Shown piece by piece: positions 58,201-64,000 of a stretch of DNA of 64,000 nucleotides. The position numbers were made by a program, and so were the translations under genes. The DNA is from Hemicordylus capensis (Eukaryota > Chordata > Lepidosauria > Squamata > Cordylidae): contig NC_069669.1 of NCBI RefSeq assembly GCF_027244095.1, positions 9,264,501 through 9,328,500 of the forward strand, read 5' to 3'. Below the pieces are notes generated by a model. The model did no database searches. It was not told the DNA's origin and saw nothing but the letters and a program-made list of their open reading frames with translations. Every line of letters starts with the position of its first letter. Position 1 is the stretch's first letter.

Positions 58201-60648
58201 CAATGACCGTCTGGCAGCCGTGTCTGCAATCAAAACCTTACAGGATGAGGGGGACATCCAACACCTTGTATCCACAACAGACACACCTTCTACCAAATGT
58301 GGGCAATTCACTCATACAGGAGGTCCTCGTTATTTGCAGGGTTTCCAATCCCGGCCTATTTCTGCAGATAACAAAACCGCAGTTAAAGAGACCTTAACTG
58401 CATGGGGTTTGGGAGGTTAGGTTCCTAAGCAAACTTCAGAAAATCAGATGAAAAAATGGGGGCGGACAGAAAAAAGCACACTAACTTGCTCTCCAGCTCT
58501 GCCCCCCAATCCTCCGATTTTCATTCTTTTTTCGGTTTTAGTGCAAAAAAGAGCCACAAAACGGCTCCACACTACAAAATGGCGGCAGGAAATGACATTG
58601 GAAGCCATTTCTGGCCACTCGGGAACTGTGTATAGGCAAAAACAGCCTGTTTTCTCCCCGCCAATAAAGAAACTGGGTCCTTATGACCCGACCGTGGATA
58701 TGCGAAACCATGAATGGAGAACCTGCGGGTAATGAGGGTCTCCTGTATGCATTCGCTAGCTAAGGAAGCAATCAATGGGTGTGTCTAGAATTTGCCACTA
58801 AAAGACTGGCTCGTGCTATTACGAGAAAACACAGGGTTTTAGACCAGGGCTCAAGATGTTGTAAATTGGGCAGTTTGTCCCATATTTTCAGCCACCTTTC
58901 ATTTGGAGACACACCACGGTTAGGGTTTACAGGACGTGGACTTGGGAGTTCACGTTTTGTCAAGGACTAAGCTAAGGACTGCAAAGCATTTCTGGGACCT
59001 GCAGAAAAGCTTGGAGGAGGGGACAAGAAACCAGTGAATAAGGTCAGTGGGGCAGGAAACTGCTGGATGGGAAGGGGTTCTCCCATTAGAAACCCCTCTG
59101 AACTCTTCTCTAGTTGAGCGTCTCTGTCTGTCTAAGCCAGCGGTTCGCAAACTTGGGGTCCCCAGATGCTATGCGACTACAACTCCCATCATCCACAGTG
59201 GCATTTGGATACCTGGGTACGCCACAGTTGCGAACCAGTGGCTTAGAGAGAAGCTTCATTTTGAAGAACTTCTGGTTATAATTTGTTGCTGGGAAATTTG
59301 GGAGCTCACCATTGATCATTGCCCCGGGATAAGTTTGCGAGTTCACCGTTTATTGCCCCGTGTGTCTGGCTTGGGACAGGGTGCCCAGTCGGCCATCCTA
59401 GGAATAGCATTTCAGTAACGAGCCTTCCATCTTCCCCTCCCAAATAATGCCCACTTCAGAGACCCTCACTGGCCGTACCTCATCAGAACTTCTGCTATGC
59501 GGAATCCAATCCCAGAACCGCCTCCAGTGATGAACGCAACTTGGCCCCTAGTAAGGAACAGGAAAGATCTCTGAAACTCTGCCGATGGGATCCATGCAGA
59601 CTCCAGCCCTATTCACATGTGATGTCAACACTAAAGTGTACACAGGTACCGATCCGATTCGACTGCTATGTTGAACACAGGACAGCAGTACATTCCTATC
59701 TGGGCCATGTCTTTGAGGGGTCTGGACCTGGTTCACACAAAAACATGTACCAGTGTACAAACACCTGTGCACTCGTACAATTTGATGGTTGTGTGAATGG
59801 CCCTATTAACCAGGTGGGAGACAGGCCCTACCCAATTTCGGGAGCTGGGGATGCTCCTGTTTTGTGATCGTGAGTTAGATAAAAACGAGGAGGAGGAGAG
59901 CTGGTCTCGTGGCAGCAATCATGACTTGTCCCTTTTGCTAAGCAGGGTCTGCCCTGGCTGCATATAAATGGGAGACCACACAAAGTGACTTTGCCTGGAC
60001 AATGACAGGCCCCACTTACTAGTTTAAAATATTTCTACCGCGCCCTGCCAGTATACTACTGCTCAAGGTGGCTTACAATAAAACGCAAGAAAATAAAACC
60101 ATAAAAAACCAACAATAATAGAACATAAAAACAAAAGAATCGCAAGATCAAACGGGAGACAGGATTAAAACGGAATTAAAACCAGAAACCCAATTAAGAC
60201 CAATTTTAAATGGCTTCTTTTAAAAGGGTGAGTGTGTGTTTCAGATTCTTTTTTTAAACTAAACAAATATTATATGACACACCATTCTTTGGCCAATTTT
60301 CCACACTGGATTTAAGAGCACAAGTAAGGAAAAGCAAGCCAGAAGATCCAGTGGGAGCAAAAAGTCAATCTTTGGTAGACACAGAACGGAAAGCAGAGGG
60401 GAGAAATGGAGAGACGCACTGAGTAACGTTCATCTGAATCACAGCACAACCAAAAGGAAACCTCGTTGTGCAATTCCCAGGGAAACATGCACGATCCTGC
60501 ATCTTAAAAGGCTCAGGGCAGTGGGAAAAGCGGGGTTAGGCCATGCTCACTTGAGGATGTTTGGGCTGAAAAGGTAGGAGTATTCTTGCAGGCAGTCATC
60601 TGTGTCGACATCAGGAGGCGGCTGGCAAGCGAGGCCTTGTTGGGACAT
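51994..60648 (-). CDS. DECR2: DECR2, peroxisomal 2,4-dienoyl-CoA reductase (complete, 8 coding exons)
   Basis: Join of 60551-60648, 59479-59547, 58172-58223, 57431-57566, 55416-55540, 54693-54786, 53517-53621 and 51994-52211. Total 897 bases: 298 residues plus stop, against 292 in human. The enzyme is an NADPH-dependent short-chain dehydrogenase/reductase that reduces 2,4-dienoyl-CoA during peroxisomal beta-oxidation of unsaturated fatty acids. Seen: TGGGSGIG cofactor loop (residues 40-47), NNAAG (118-122), HAGSAKAA with Lys188, and C-terminal SAKL whose AKL is a type 1 peroxisomal targeting signal. The classical SDR YxxxK tyrosine is absent (Ala at Lys-4), as in human DECR2. All junctions are GT-AG and keep frame. 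No break was found, so the gene looks functional. RAB11FIP3 lies downstream on the same strand. Confidence 0.96.
52260..52535 (-). mobile_element. Composite 5S-tRNA SINE with internal deletion
   Basis: AGCCTAGGAAGCTGCCATAT tail; the CTCCAAGATAGGG-equivalent body piece is lost; 5S-like AACCAAAACAGACCCTGCTG and ACAAGACCAG head. In the DECR2 last intron. Confidence 0.72.
52616..52920 (+). mobile_element. Composite 5S-tRNA SINE, near full length
   Basis: AAGAGAGCTGGTCTTGTGGT head, GCTAAGCAGGGTCCACCCTG, TTTGAATGGGAGACTACATG, linker TTCCCCTCAGGGGATGG, tail. Confidence 0.84.
53150..53345 (+). mobile_element. tRNA-body SINE, diverged head
   Basis: CATCCGCTGGGTATGCAGAA, CAGCTTCAATCCCTGGCAGC, tail GGCACAGTATATGGCAGC. 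Confidence 0.68.
53517..53621 (-). CDS. DECR2: DECR2 coding exon 7
   Basis: 105 bases, CCTTGCAG acceptor, TTTGG|GTGAGG donor. Encodes (D)[30 protein letters not shown] and MRRL, the substrate-loop side of the SDR fold with the conserved PGPI. Confidence 0.96.
53770..53871. mobile_element. hAT-type palindromic MITE
   Basis: TTACAACTCCCGTCACCC / GGGGATGATGGGAGTTGTAG; right end GACCCCAGGTTGGGAACG. Confidence 0.65.
53872..54138 (-). mobile_element. Composite 5S-tRNA SINE
   Basis: AGGAAGCTGCCGTATACCGA tail, linker CCCCTAAGGGGAAGATC, 5S-like AACCAGGGCAG joined directly to ACCAGCTCTCCTCC (part of the 5S box A side deleted). Confidence 0.74.
54250..54385. mobile_element. hAT-type palindromic MITE with perfect 8-bp target duplication
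   Basis: 136 bp from CAGGGTTTCTTAACCTTG to GGTTAAGAAATCCTG, flanked on both sides by TCTTAGAC (54242-54249 and 54386-54393). Inner arms GGACTACAACTCCTGGAATT / GGGGATTCTGGGAGTTGTAG. CAG-start ends and an 8-bp duplication identify the hAT superfamily. Confidence 0.9.
54693..54786 (-). CDS. DECR2: DECR2 coding exon 6
   Basis: 94 bases, AATCTAG acceptor, GATAG|GTACTG donor. Encodes [17 protein letters not shown] and [14 protein letters not shown]. Lys188 is the SDR active-site lysine. The human counterpart of LHYKG is LGNRG, so Tyr175 is a local change. Confidence 0.96.
54961..55275 (-). mobile_element. Composite 5S-tRNA SINE, near full length
   Basis: GGAACATAGGAAGCTGCCAT tail, body, linker, 5S-like AACCAGGGTGGACCCTGCTT, head AAGACCTGCTCTCCTCC. 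Confidence 0.82.
55416..55540 (-). CDS. DECR2: DECR2 coding exon 5
   Basis: 125 bases, TCTCCCCAG acceptor, TTGCGT|GTGAGT donor. It completes the split Asn codon and encodes [18 protein letters not shown], then [13 protein letters not shown] and [10 protein letters not shown]. The junction gives NNAAG, the usual SDR motif; human has NCAAG as I recall it. Confidence 0.96.
55822..55905 (+). mobile_element. Composite-SINE tail fragment
   Basis: CACGCTGCCAGTCAGGGTGG and GGTCTGACTCAGGAAG. Confidence 0.6.
55998..56172 (+). mobile_element. Composite 5S-tRNA SINE, internally deleted and old
   Basis: AGGTCTCGTGACAGCAAGCA, GCTAAGCAGCATTCAGCTTG, TTTGGAGGGGCGGCTAC, then directly the tail GTTGCTGCCCGTCAGTGTTG; the tRNA body is missing. 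Confidence 0.65.
56362..56668 (+). mobile_element. Composite 5S-tRNA SINE, near full length
   Basis: AGGAGAGCTGGTCTGGTGGT head, GCTAAGCAGGGCCCGCCCTG, AAAGGGAGACTAGAAGTG, linker TTCCCCTCAGGGGATGG, tail TTACTCAGTATATGGCAGCT. Closely similar to the copy at 20.3 kb. Confidence 0.84.
56880..57135 (-). mobile_element. Degenerate CR1-like LINE fragment
   Basis: Minus strand reads [20 protein letters not shown] then YLLTQ, resembling the terminal ORF region of the CR1-like copies. Confidence 0.4.
57431..57566 (-). CDS. DECR2: DECR2 coding exon 4
   Basis: 136 bases, TTTGACAG acceptor, AACA|GTGAGT donor. Encodes [20 protein letters not shown] and continues to [14 protein letters not shown], including the ALDV segment (adenine-binding Asp in the SDR family). 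Confidence 0.96.
57692..57896. mobile_element. Snap-back composite SINE
   Basis: 57692-57736 is the tail on the minus strand (AGAACATAGGCAGCTGCCAT .. GACCATTGGT); 57737-57896 is the plus-strand body starting TCCCAGTTCCCTCCCTGG to TTCCTATGTCCCTAAG. Confidence 0.76.
58172..58223 (-). CDS. DECR2: DECR2 coding exon 3
   Basis: 52 bases, GATTGCAG acceptor, CGGAG|GTGAGT donor. Encodes (R)[17 protein letters not shown], the beta2 strand with the SR pair expected to contact the NADPH phosphate. Confidence 0.95.
58317..58745. mobile_element. 429-bp TA-flanked non-autonomous DNA transposon
   Basis: CAGGAGGTCCTCGTTATTTG at the left and, inverted, CAGGAGACCCTCATTACCCG at the right, about 25 bp of terminal inverted repeat, with TA at 58315-58316 and 58746-58747. 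No transposase. It lies in the DECR2 intron between coding exons 2 and 3. Confidence 0.75.
59135..59245. mobile_element. hAT-type MITE, divergent ends
   Basis: CTAAGCCAGCGGTTCGCAA / TTGCGAACCAGTGGCTTAG ends; only the left inner arm (CGACTACAACTCCCATCATC) is kept. Confidence 0.65.
59479..59547 (-). CDS. DECR2: DECR2 coding exon 2
   Basis: 69 bases, TTACTAG acceptor, ATGAG|GTACGG donor. Encodes [15 protein letters not shown] and then RIAEVLM, the Rossmann-fold beta1-alphaA unit with the glycine-rich NADPH loop. Confidence 0.96.
59889..59985 (+). mobile_element. Composite-SINE 5S head fragment
   Basis: GGAGGAGAGCTGGTCTCGTG, TTGCTAAGCAGGGTCTGCCC and AAATGGGAGACCACACAAAG; ends inside the 5S segment. 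Confidence 0.7.
60020..60230 (-). mobile_element. LINE-derived repeat of uncertain family
   Basis: AAAATATTTCTACCGCGCCC and TGCTCAAGGTGGCTTACAAT then A-rich sequence, similar in style to 5900-6060 and 6460-6560. Not classified. Confidence 0.35.
60551..60648 (-). CDS. DECR2: DECR2 coding exon 1 (start exon)
   Basis: Begins ATGTCCCAACAAGG and encodes [20 protein letters not shown] followed by [12 protein letters not shown]. It ends two bases into a Lys codon at a GTGAGC donor. The PPPDV and YxxLF/SP pattern matches the start of human DECR2. Sixteen untranslated bases (60649-60664) precede the ATG after a TTTTCTGCAG acceptor, so an upstream non-coding exon is implied. Confidence 0.94.
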
Positions 60649-60805
60649 GATTCCCTCGACAGTTCTGCAGAAAACAAACCTCCGTGACTACAAGCCCAGA
60701 GAGAGTCACAGTAGGACCCCTAACACAACTGCAGCAAGACCAGGCAACTCCATTCTTGATTTCTGTGGGAAGATAACAGAATCTCAGAGCGGAACAATCT
60801 AATCC

Positions 60806-60881
60806 AGGGGTTCCCAGCTCCAGGCCCTGATAGGTTGTCGGACTACAACTCCCATCATCCCCTGCCAATTGTGGTAAAGAG
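60806..60881. mobile_element. Half of a hAT-type MITE
   Basis: CAGGGGTTCCCAGCTCC and GGACTACAACTCCCATCATC; right half absent where the SINE begins. Confidence 0.6.
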
Positions 60882-61075
60882 ACCTGCTCTTGTGGTAGCA
60901 AACATGACTTGTCCCCTTAGCTAAGCAGGGTCCACCCTGGTTGCATATGAATGGGAGACTTGGTGTGTGAGTGCTGTAAGATATCCCCCTCAGGGGATGG
61001 AAGAGCAGAAGGTTAGGGTTTCCTGCCTGCAGCCTTGGAGAAGCCGCTGCCAGTCTGGGTAGACAATACTGAGCT
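60882..61075 (+). mobile_element. Composite 5S-tRNA SINE with deletions
   Basis: GACCTGCTCTTGTGGTAGCA, GCTAAGCAGGGTCCACCCTG, TGAATGGGAGACTTGGTG, linker CCCTCAGGGGATGG, shortened body and tail ending AATACTGAGCTAGAA. Confidence 0.74.
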
Positions 61076-61439
61076 AGAACTCCCCCAGGGTCAGGGAGGA
61101 AGAGACGCCTGGCGGGTCCCGACTAGAGGCCAGAAGCAGATGTGACGAGATCTTCCCCTCCCGGGTTTGCTAGACTGGGACTGCTGTCCCAGAAGAGGGC
61201 AGCTAATAATTAGTCCAAAAAGCAGCGACCAATCTCGCTTGGCCATCTTTCTTCTGCATCAGAAAGAGAGTCTTCTCTGCAAACTGCCCAGAGACGGAGG
61301 TTTGGGGCAGGGTACCAATAGAGAGAGATAAATAATTACCTCTCTCGTGTACCTTTACCTGGGGGATCATCTGTTCCTATAGAAACCGGCCGATCAGCTG
61401 AGCCCGAGATGACCATAAGAGAGCTCCCTCCCTCTCTGC

Positions 61440-61650
61440 AGTTTAGAGACATGGGTGGAGAGCCAAGCAGTCGGGAAGGCAATGGCCAAGTCGGAATCTC
61501 CTTTCAGCCAGGAAGCGCACTGGGTGACTCTGGGCCAGCCGAGTATCTCTCAGCCTAACCTACCTCACAGGGTTGTTGTGAGGACTAACATAACTACATA
61601 CACTGTTCTGGGCTCCTTGGAGGAAGAGCGGGATATACATGTAACAAAAA
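61440..61650 (+). mobile_element. tRNA-derived SINE (TAGTGGTTAGAG family), 5' diverged
   Basis: GGTGACTCTGGGCCAGCCGA, CACAGGGTTGTTGTGAGGAC, CTCCTTGGAGGAAGAGCGGG. Confidence 0.7.
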
Positions 61651-61664
61651 TAAATACAATGCAA

Positions 61665-61925
61665 TGAAATAAAACAGAAGAAGAAGAAGCAGATGCTGAT
61701 GATTCTCTGTCCCCGAAGTGCTCACAATCTAGCCAAAAAACACAAGGGAGACCCCAGCAACAGCCACCAGAGGAACGCTGGGCTGGGATTAAACAGGGAC
61801 AGTTGCCTTCCCCATTGGGTCTTTTATCTTGTAAGCTCCTTGCGGGCAGAGACCTGCATTTGCCCTGCAACCCTCTAAAGCGCCCAGCACCATGAATGGC
61901 ACTGCACAGATGGCAATAATGCTAA
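61665..61925. mobile_element. L2-like fragment (-) followed by L2/MIR-like 3' end (+)
   Basis: 61685-61800 is a minus-strand copy of the CAGTGGCTGTTGCTGG element; 61818-61925 reads TTATCTTGTAAGCTCCTTGC then GCCCAGCACCATGAATGGCA on the plus strand, the MIR/L2-type end. Confidence 0.5.
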
Positions 61926-62090
61926 TTTCCAAGCTCTCCTTCAGGCTTAAACTCCACGCCGCCCCGACTTCAAAGCCACCCTGGATGCGCTGCAAAGGAC
62001 CCCTCTAGGGGTCAGCCCCACTAATGCTGCGGGACCCTCTCAACTGCGGAAGCCGCCCCCCGCGAGCTCCCCGTAAGCAGCTCCACTTAC

Positions 62091-62140
62091 CTGCCCAGCC
62101 GGACTTCGCTCTGAGCACACTACGCCTGCGCGGCAGGTCC
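62091..62140 (-). other. DECR2: DECR2 non-coding exon 1 (5' UTR)
   Basis: A GGGCAG|GTAAGT donor at 62091 matches the need for an upstream exon to splice to the acceptor at 60664. The 5' limit is an estimate; there is no ATG-led coding frame continuing into the gene. Confidence 0.65.
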
Positions 62141-62230
62141 CAACCCAAAGCATTTCGGGAATTGTAGTTTCTGGTTAGGCCGATGCTTTCCCGGTGCATT
62201 CTGGGGCGCGTAGTTCCTTTGTTAGCCGCG
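62091..62230 (-). promoter_or_regulatory. DECR2: DECR2 promoter with two ZNF143-type motifs
   Basis: On the minus strand, ACTACAATTCCCGAAATGC at 62150-62168 and ACTACGCGCCCCAGAATGC at 62196-62214 both fit the ACTAYRNNNCCCR core of the ZNF143/Staf site. They are in the same orientation with starts 46 bases apart. The surrounding 200 bases are CpG-rich and TATA-less. Initiation just downstream, near 62.14 kb, is inferred. Confidence 0.7.
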
Positions 62231-62964
62231 TCGGCGCAAGGTTGCCACCTGCCACGTTTCCCCTGCGCACGGAGGGCTGCTGTGCCCTTATCCGCGGTGA
62301 CAGCGTGTGGTTGCCAGCTCTGACGCTATTCCTGGATAGATATCGATATCGATGCATCGATCTCGATCTCTCTCTCTCTCCCTCCCTCTCTCTAACCCTG
62401 TAACAGGCAGAAATTCCGCTCCTTCTCCCAGCAAATTCCCAGACCCCCTGAGCATGCAAAAAGCCCACCTCAGAAGGAACTTCCAATGAATTTAATAGGG
62501 CTTACTCTCGAGTAAGCACCCAATGGCTGTAACTTAAGAGCCTTGAGCTTGAAAGCCCCACTGAATTTAATAGGCGTGACTCTCAAGTAATAATTGGTGT
62601 CAGGGGGCTGCAATCCAATGGCTCTTGCTCAGGAAACCAGCCCGGTATTCACATCACATAAGAGGCGGGGGCTGCCTTCTGAGTGAACTGCCTAGGCTCC
62701 CACACACCAAAGGTTTTGCAAACGGAGGCCAATAAAGGCAGCAAAGGAAACCCCCAGTCTCTTTTCCAAAAAGCAGTGGGAGTTCATCTGGATCAGGACC
62801 CAAGCAGGGGAGGAGGAGAAGGTTTGCCCTTTTGCTTCCATCCTTATCCCCCCAACTGACATCCCCACGTGCCAATATTAAAATGTACATTTCTCTCTTC
62901 ATACCAGGCTTGGGGGACAATTTCCATTGGGATTGGGGTTTGGGGCACAACGGGAAAGGGTTAG
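62231..62964. other. DECR2 upstream flank, no gene recognised
   Basis: Simple TC/ATCG-rich tract at 62331-62395. A word (GAATTTAATAGG + ACTCTC.AGTAA) is repeated at 62487-62515 and 62570-62600. NME4, expected upstream by human synteny, has no exon visible here. Confidence 0.45.
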
Positions 62965-63085
62965 AGCAGGGCTTCTCAACCTTCGGTCCCCAGATGTGGG
63001 ACTACAAATCCCATCATCCCCTGTCAGCATGACAGGGGTGATGGGAGCTGTAGTCCAACAGCATCAGGGACGACAGAGAACCTAC
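62965..63085. mobile_element. hAT-type palindromic MITE
   Basis: CAGGGCTTCTCAACCTTCGG; GGACTACAAATCCCATCATC / GGGTGATGGGAGCTGTAGTC arms. Confidence 0.7.
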
Positions 63086-63179
63086 TTCTGCTGCAACTAC
63101 GACTGCAAATTAAACCTCTCCCTCAGCCTGCCACTGCTGCAAACAGCTAACCCCACGGCTAAATTCCCGTTATAATGTA

Positions 63180-63400
63180 TTTATTTATTTATTACATTTA
63201 CATCCCGCTCTTCCTCCAAGCGGTGTACTGTACATGGTTCTTGTTTATCTTCACAACAGCCCTTTGGGGTAGGTTAGGCTGAGAGAGAAATGAACTAGCC
63301 CAGAGTCACCCAGCGAGTTTCATGGCCGAACGGGGGATTTGAACTCGGGTCTCCCCAGTCCTACTCCAACACTCTACCCACTATGCTACGCTGGCCTCTA
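63180..63400 (-). mobile_element. tRNA-derived SINE (TAGTGGTTAGAG family)
   Basis: (TTTA)n, ACATTTACATCCCGCTCTTC, AACTAGCCCAGAGTCACCCA, TTTGAACTCGGGTCTCC and CTACCCACTATGCTACGCTG. Confidence 0.78.
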
Positions 63401-63409
63401 TTTAGCAGG

Positions 63410-63560
63410 CCAGAGTGGGCAGCAATGGTTTCTGTTCAACCCCATTAGATCCCCTCTCTCTCCAGTGGATGTTTGTTTCTTTTTTAGACTGCAAGCCTTT
63501 TGAGTCAGAGAACGGTTTTCTTATATCTTTCGTTATATAAATCCCTTTGGGAAGCAAGCT
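63410..63560 (+). mobile_element. L2-like 3' fragment
   Basis: TTTTTTAGACTGCAAGCCTT and CCAGTGGATGTTTG; diverged. Confidence 0.45.
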
Positions 63561-64000
63561 ATCCAGGTCTGCTCAAATCCACTTTCGGGAAACTTGAGCT
63601 TTTATTTCCCTTTTCCCATCGTATCCAAACTCAGAGCCAGATTTAAAAACCAGCCAACTACTGTACTTGGAATGTAGGCTCTGGTCTCCTGGGACCAGCA
63701 TAGTCTTCGCCTGACCTCAAGTGACTCATGCAGGCCAACAAAGTGACTTCCTAGTTATCCGGGCTAATACCCACATGGTAGTGATGTGCATAGTTCTGGG
63801 CCGTGTGGGCCAGGCCTTGTATCTCATTTCGAGCTCATTCACACAATCGAAAACGGTGTTCTACCCAGGTTGGGGAGCTGTGTGTGCTCCCAATGATTGG
63901 TTGTGTGGAAGCAAGGTGGGAAGAAACCCTGGGTAGAAGTGATTGAGACTATTCACATGTGCATGCAAAACAGAGCCCAGCCCGGTTTTGAACATGCGAG
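63561..64000. other. Right edge, nothing recognised
   Basis: No exon, RNA or repeat family recognised. Confidence 0.5.

Noticed and set aside
62231-64000. Search for NME4 exons upstream of DECR2
   Set aside because: No nucleoside-diphosphate-kinase motif (such as NXXHGSD) is visible on either strand.
1-64000. Endogenous retrovirus or other capsid-bearing element
   Set aside because: No paired LTRs or recognisable viral protein segments were seen; all retroelement pieces look like LINEs or SINEs.

Overview
The window is a 64-kb piece of a squamate reptile (lizard-type) nuclear genome. The signs are two split vertebrate genes with GT-AG introns, and a repeat load that includes Bov-B LINE 3' ends, Sauria-type SINEs sharing the Bov-B tail, and hAT-type palindromic MITEs. 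I see nothing prokaryotic, no rRNA or tRNA gene that looks functional, and no CRISPR. Family names are from memory of published elements and could not be checked by search.

Two host genes lie on the minus strand in the same relative order and orientation as on human 16p13.3 (DECR2 then RAB11FIP3). DECR2, peroxisomal 2,4-dienoyl-CoA reductase, is complete. It has one non-coding exon near 62.09-62.14 kb and eight coding exons from 60648 down to 51994, joined in phase to 298 residues ending in the peroxisomal signal AKL. RAB11FIP3 (Rab11 effector, class II FIP) is present only as its first two coding exons (34877-35860 and 3805-3898), separated by a 31-kb intron. The rest of the gene runs off the left end. 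Its promoter is a GC/CpG-rich block at 35.86-36.93 kb. DECR2 has a compact promoter with two ZNF143-type motifs. The two genes share no pathway; they are conserved neighbours.

Layout: 1-3.8 kb RAB11FIP3 intron 2; 3.9-34.9 kb RAB11FIP3 intron 1, packed with repeats; 34.9-36.9 kb exon 1 and CpG promoter; 37-52 kb intergenic, with a second small CpG block at 39.8 kb that belongs to no gene I recognise; 52-62.1 kb DECR2; 62.2-64 kb upstream flank with repeats and no recognisable NME4 exon.

The most striking feature of the non-coding DNA is a dense SINE family (about 45 whole or partial copies). Its complete members are a fusion of a 5S-rRNA-derived head, a short linker with a CCCC(T)nGGGG-like palindrome, a tRNA-derived body, and a tail that resembles the 3' end of a CR1-like LINE also present here. 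Headless (tRNA-only) copies also occur. Three copies are snap-back structures. Other items of note are a Sauria-SINE/5S-head chimeric junction seen twice at the same position, a 5'-inverted R4-like LINE, a palindromic hAT MITE family with 8-bp target duplications that carries the core of the ZNF143 motif in both arms, and MITEs whose cores are built from short palindromic words. Repeat boundaries are generally good to about 5-15 bases.
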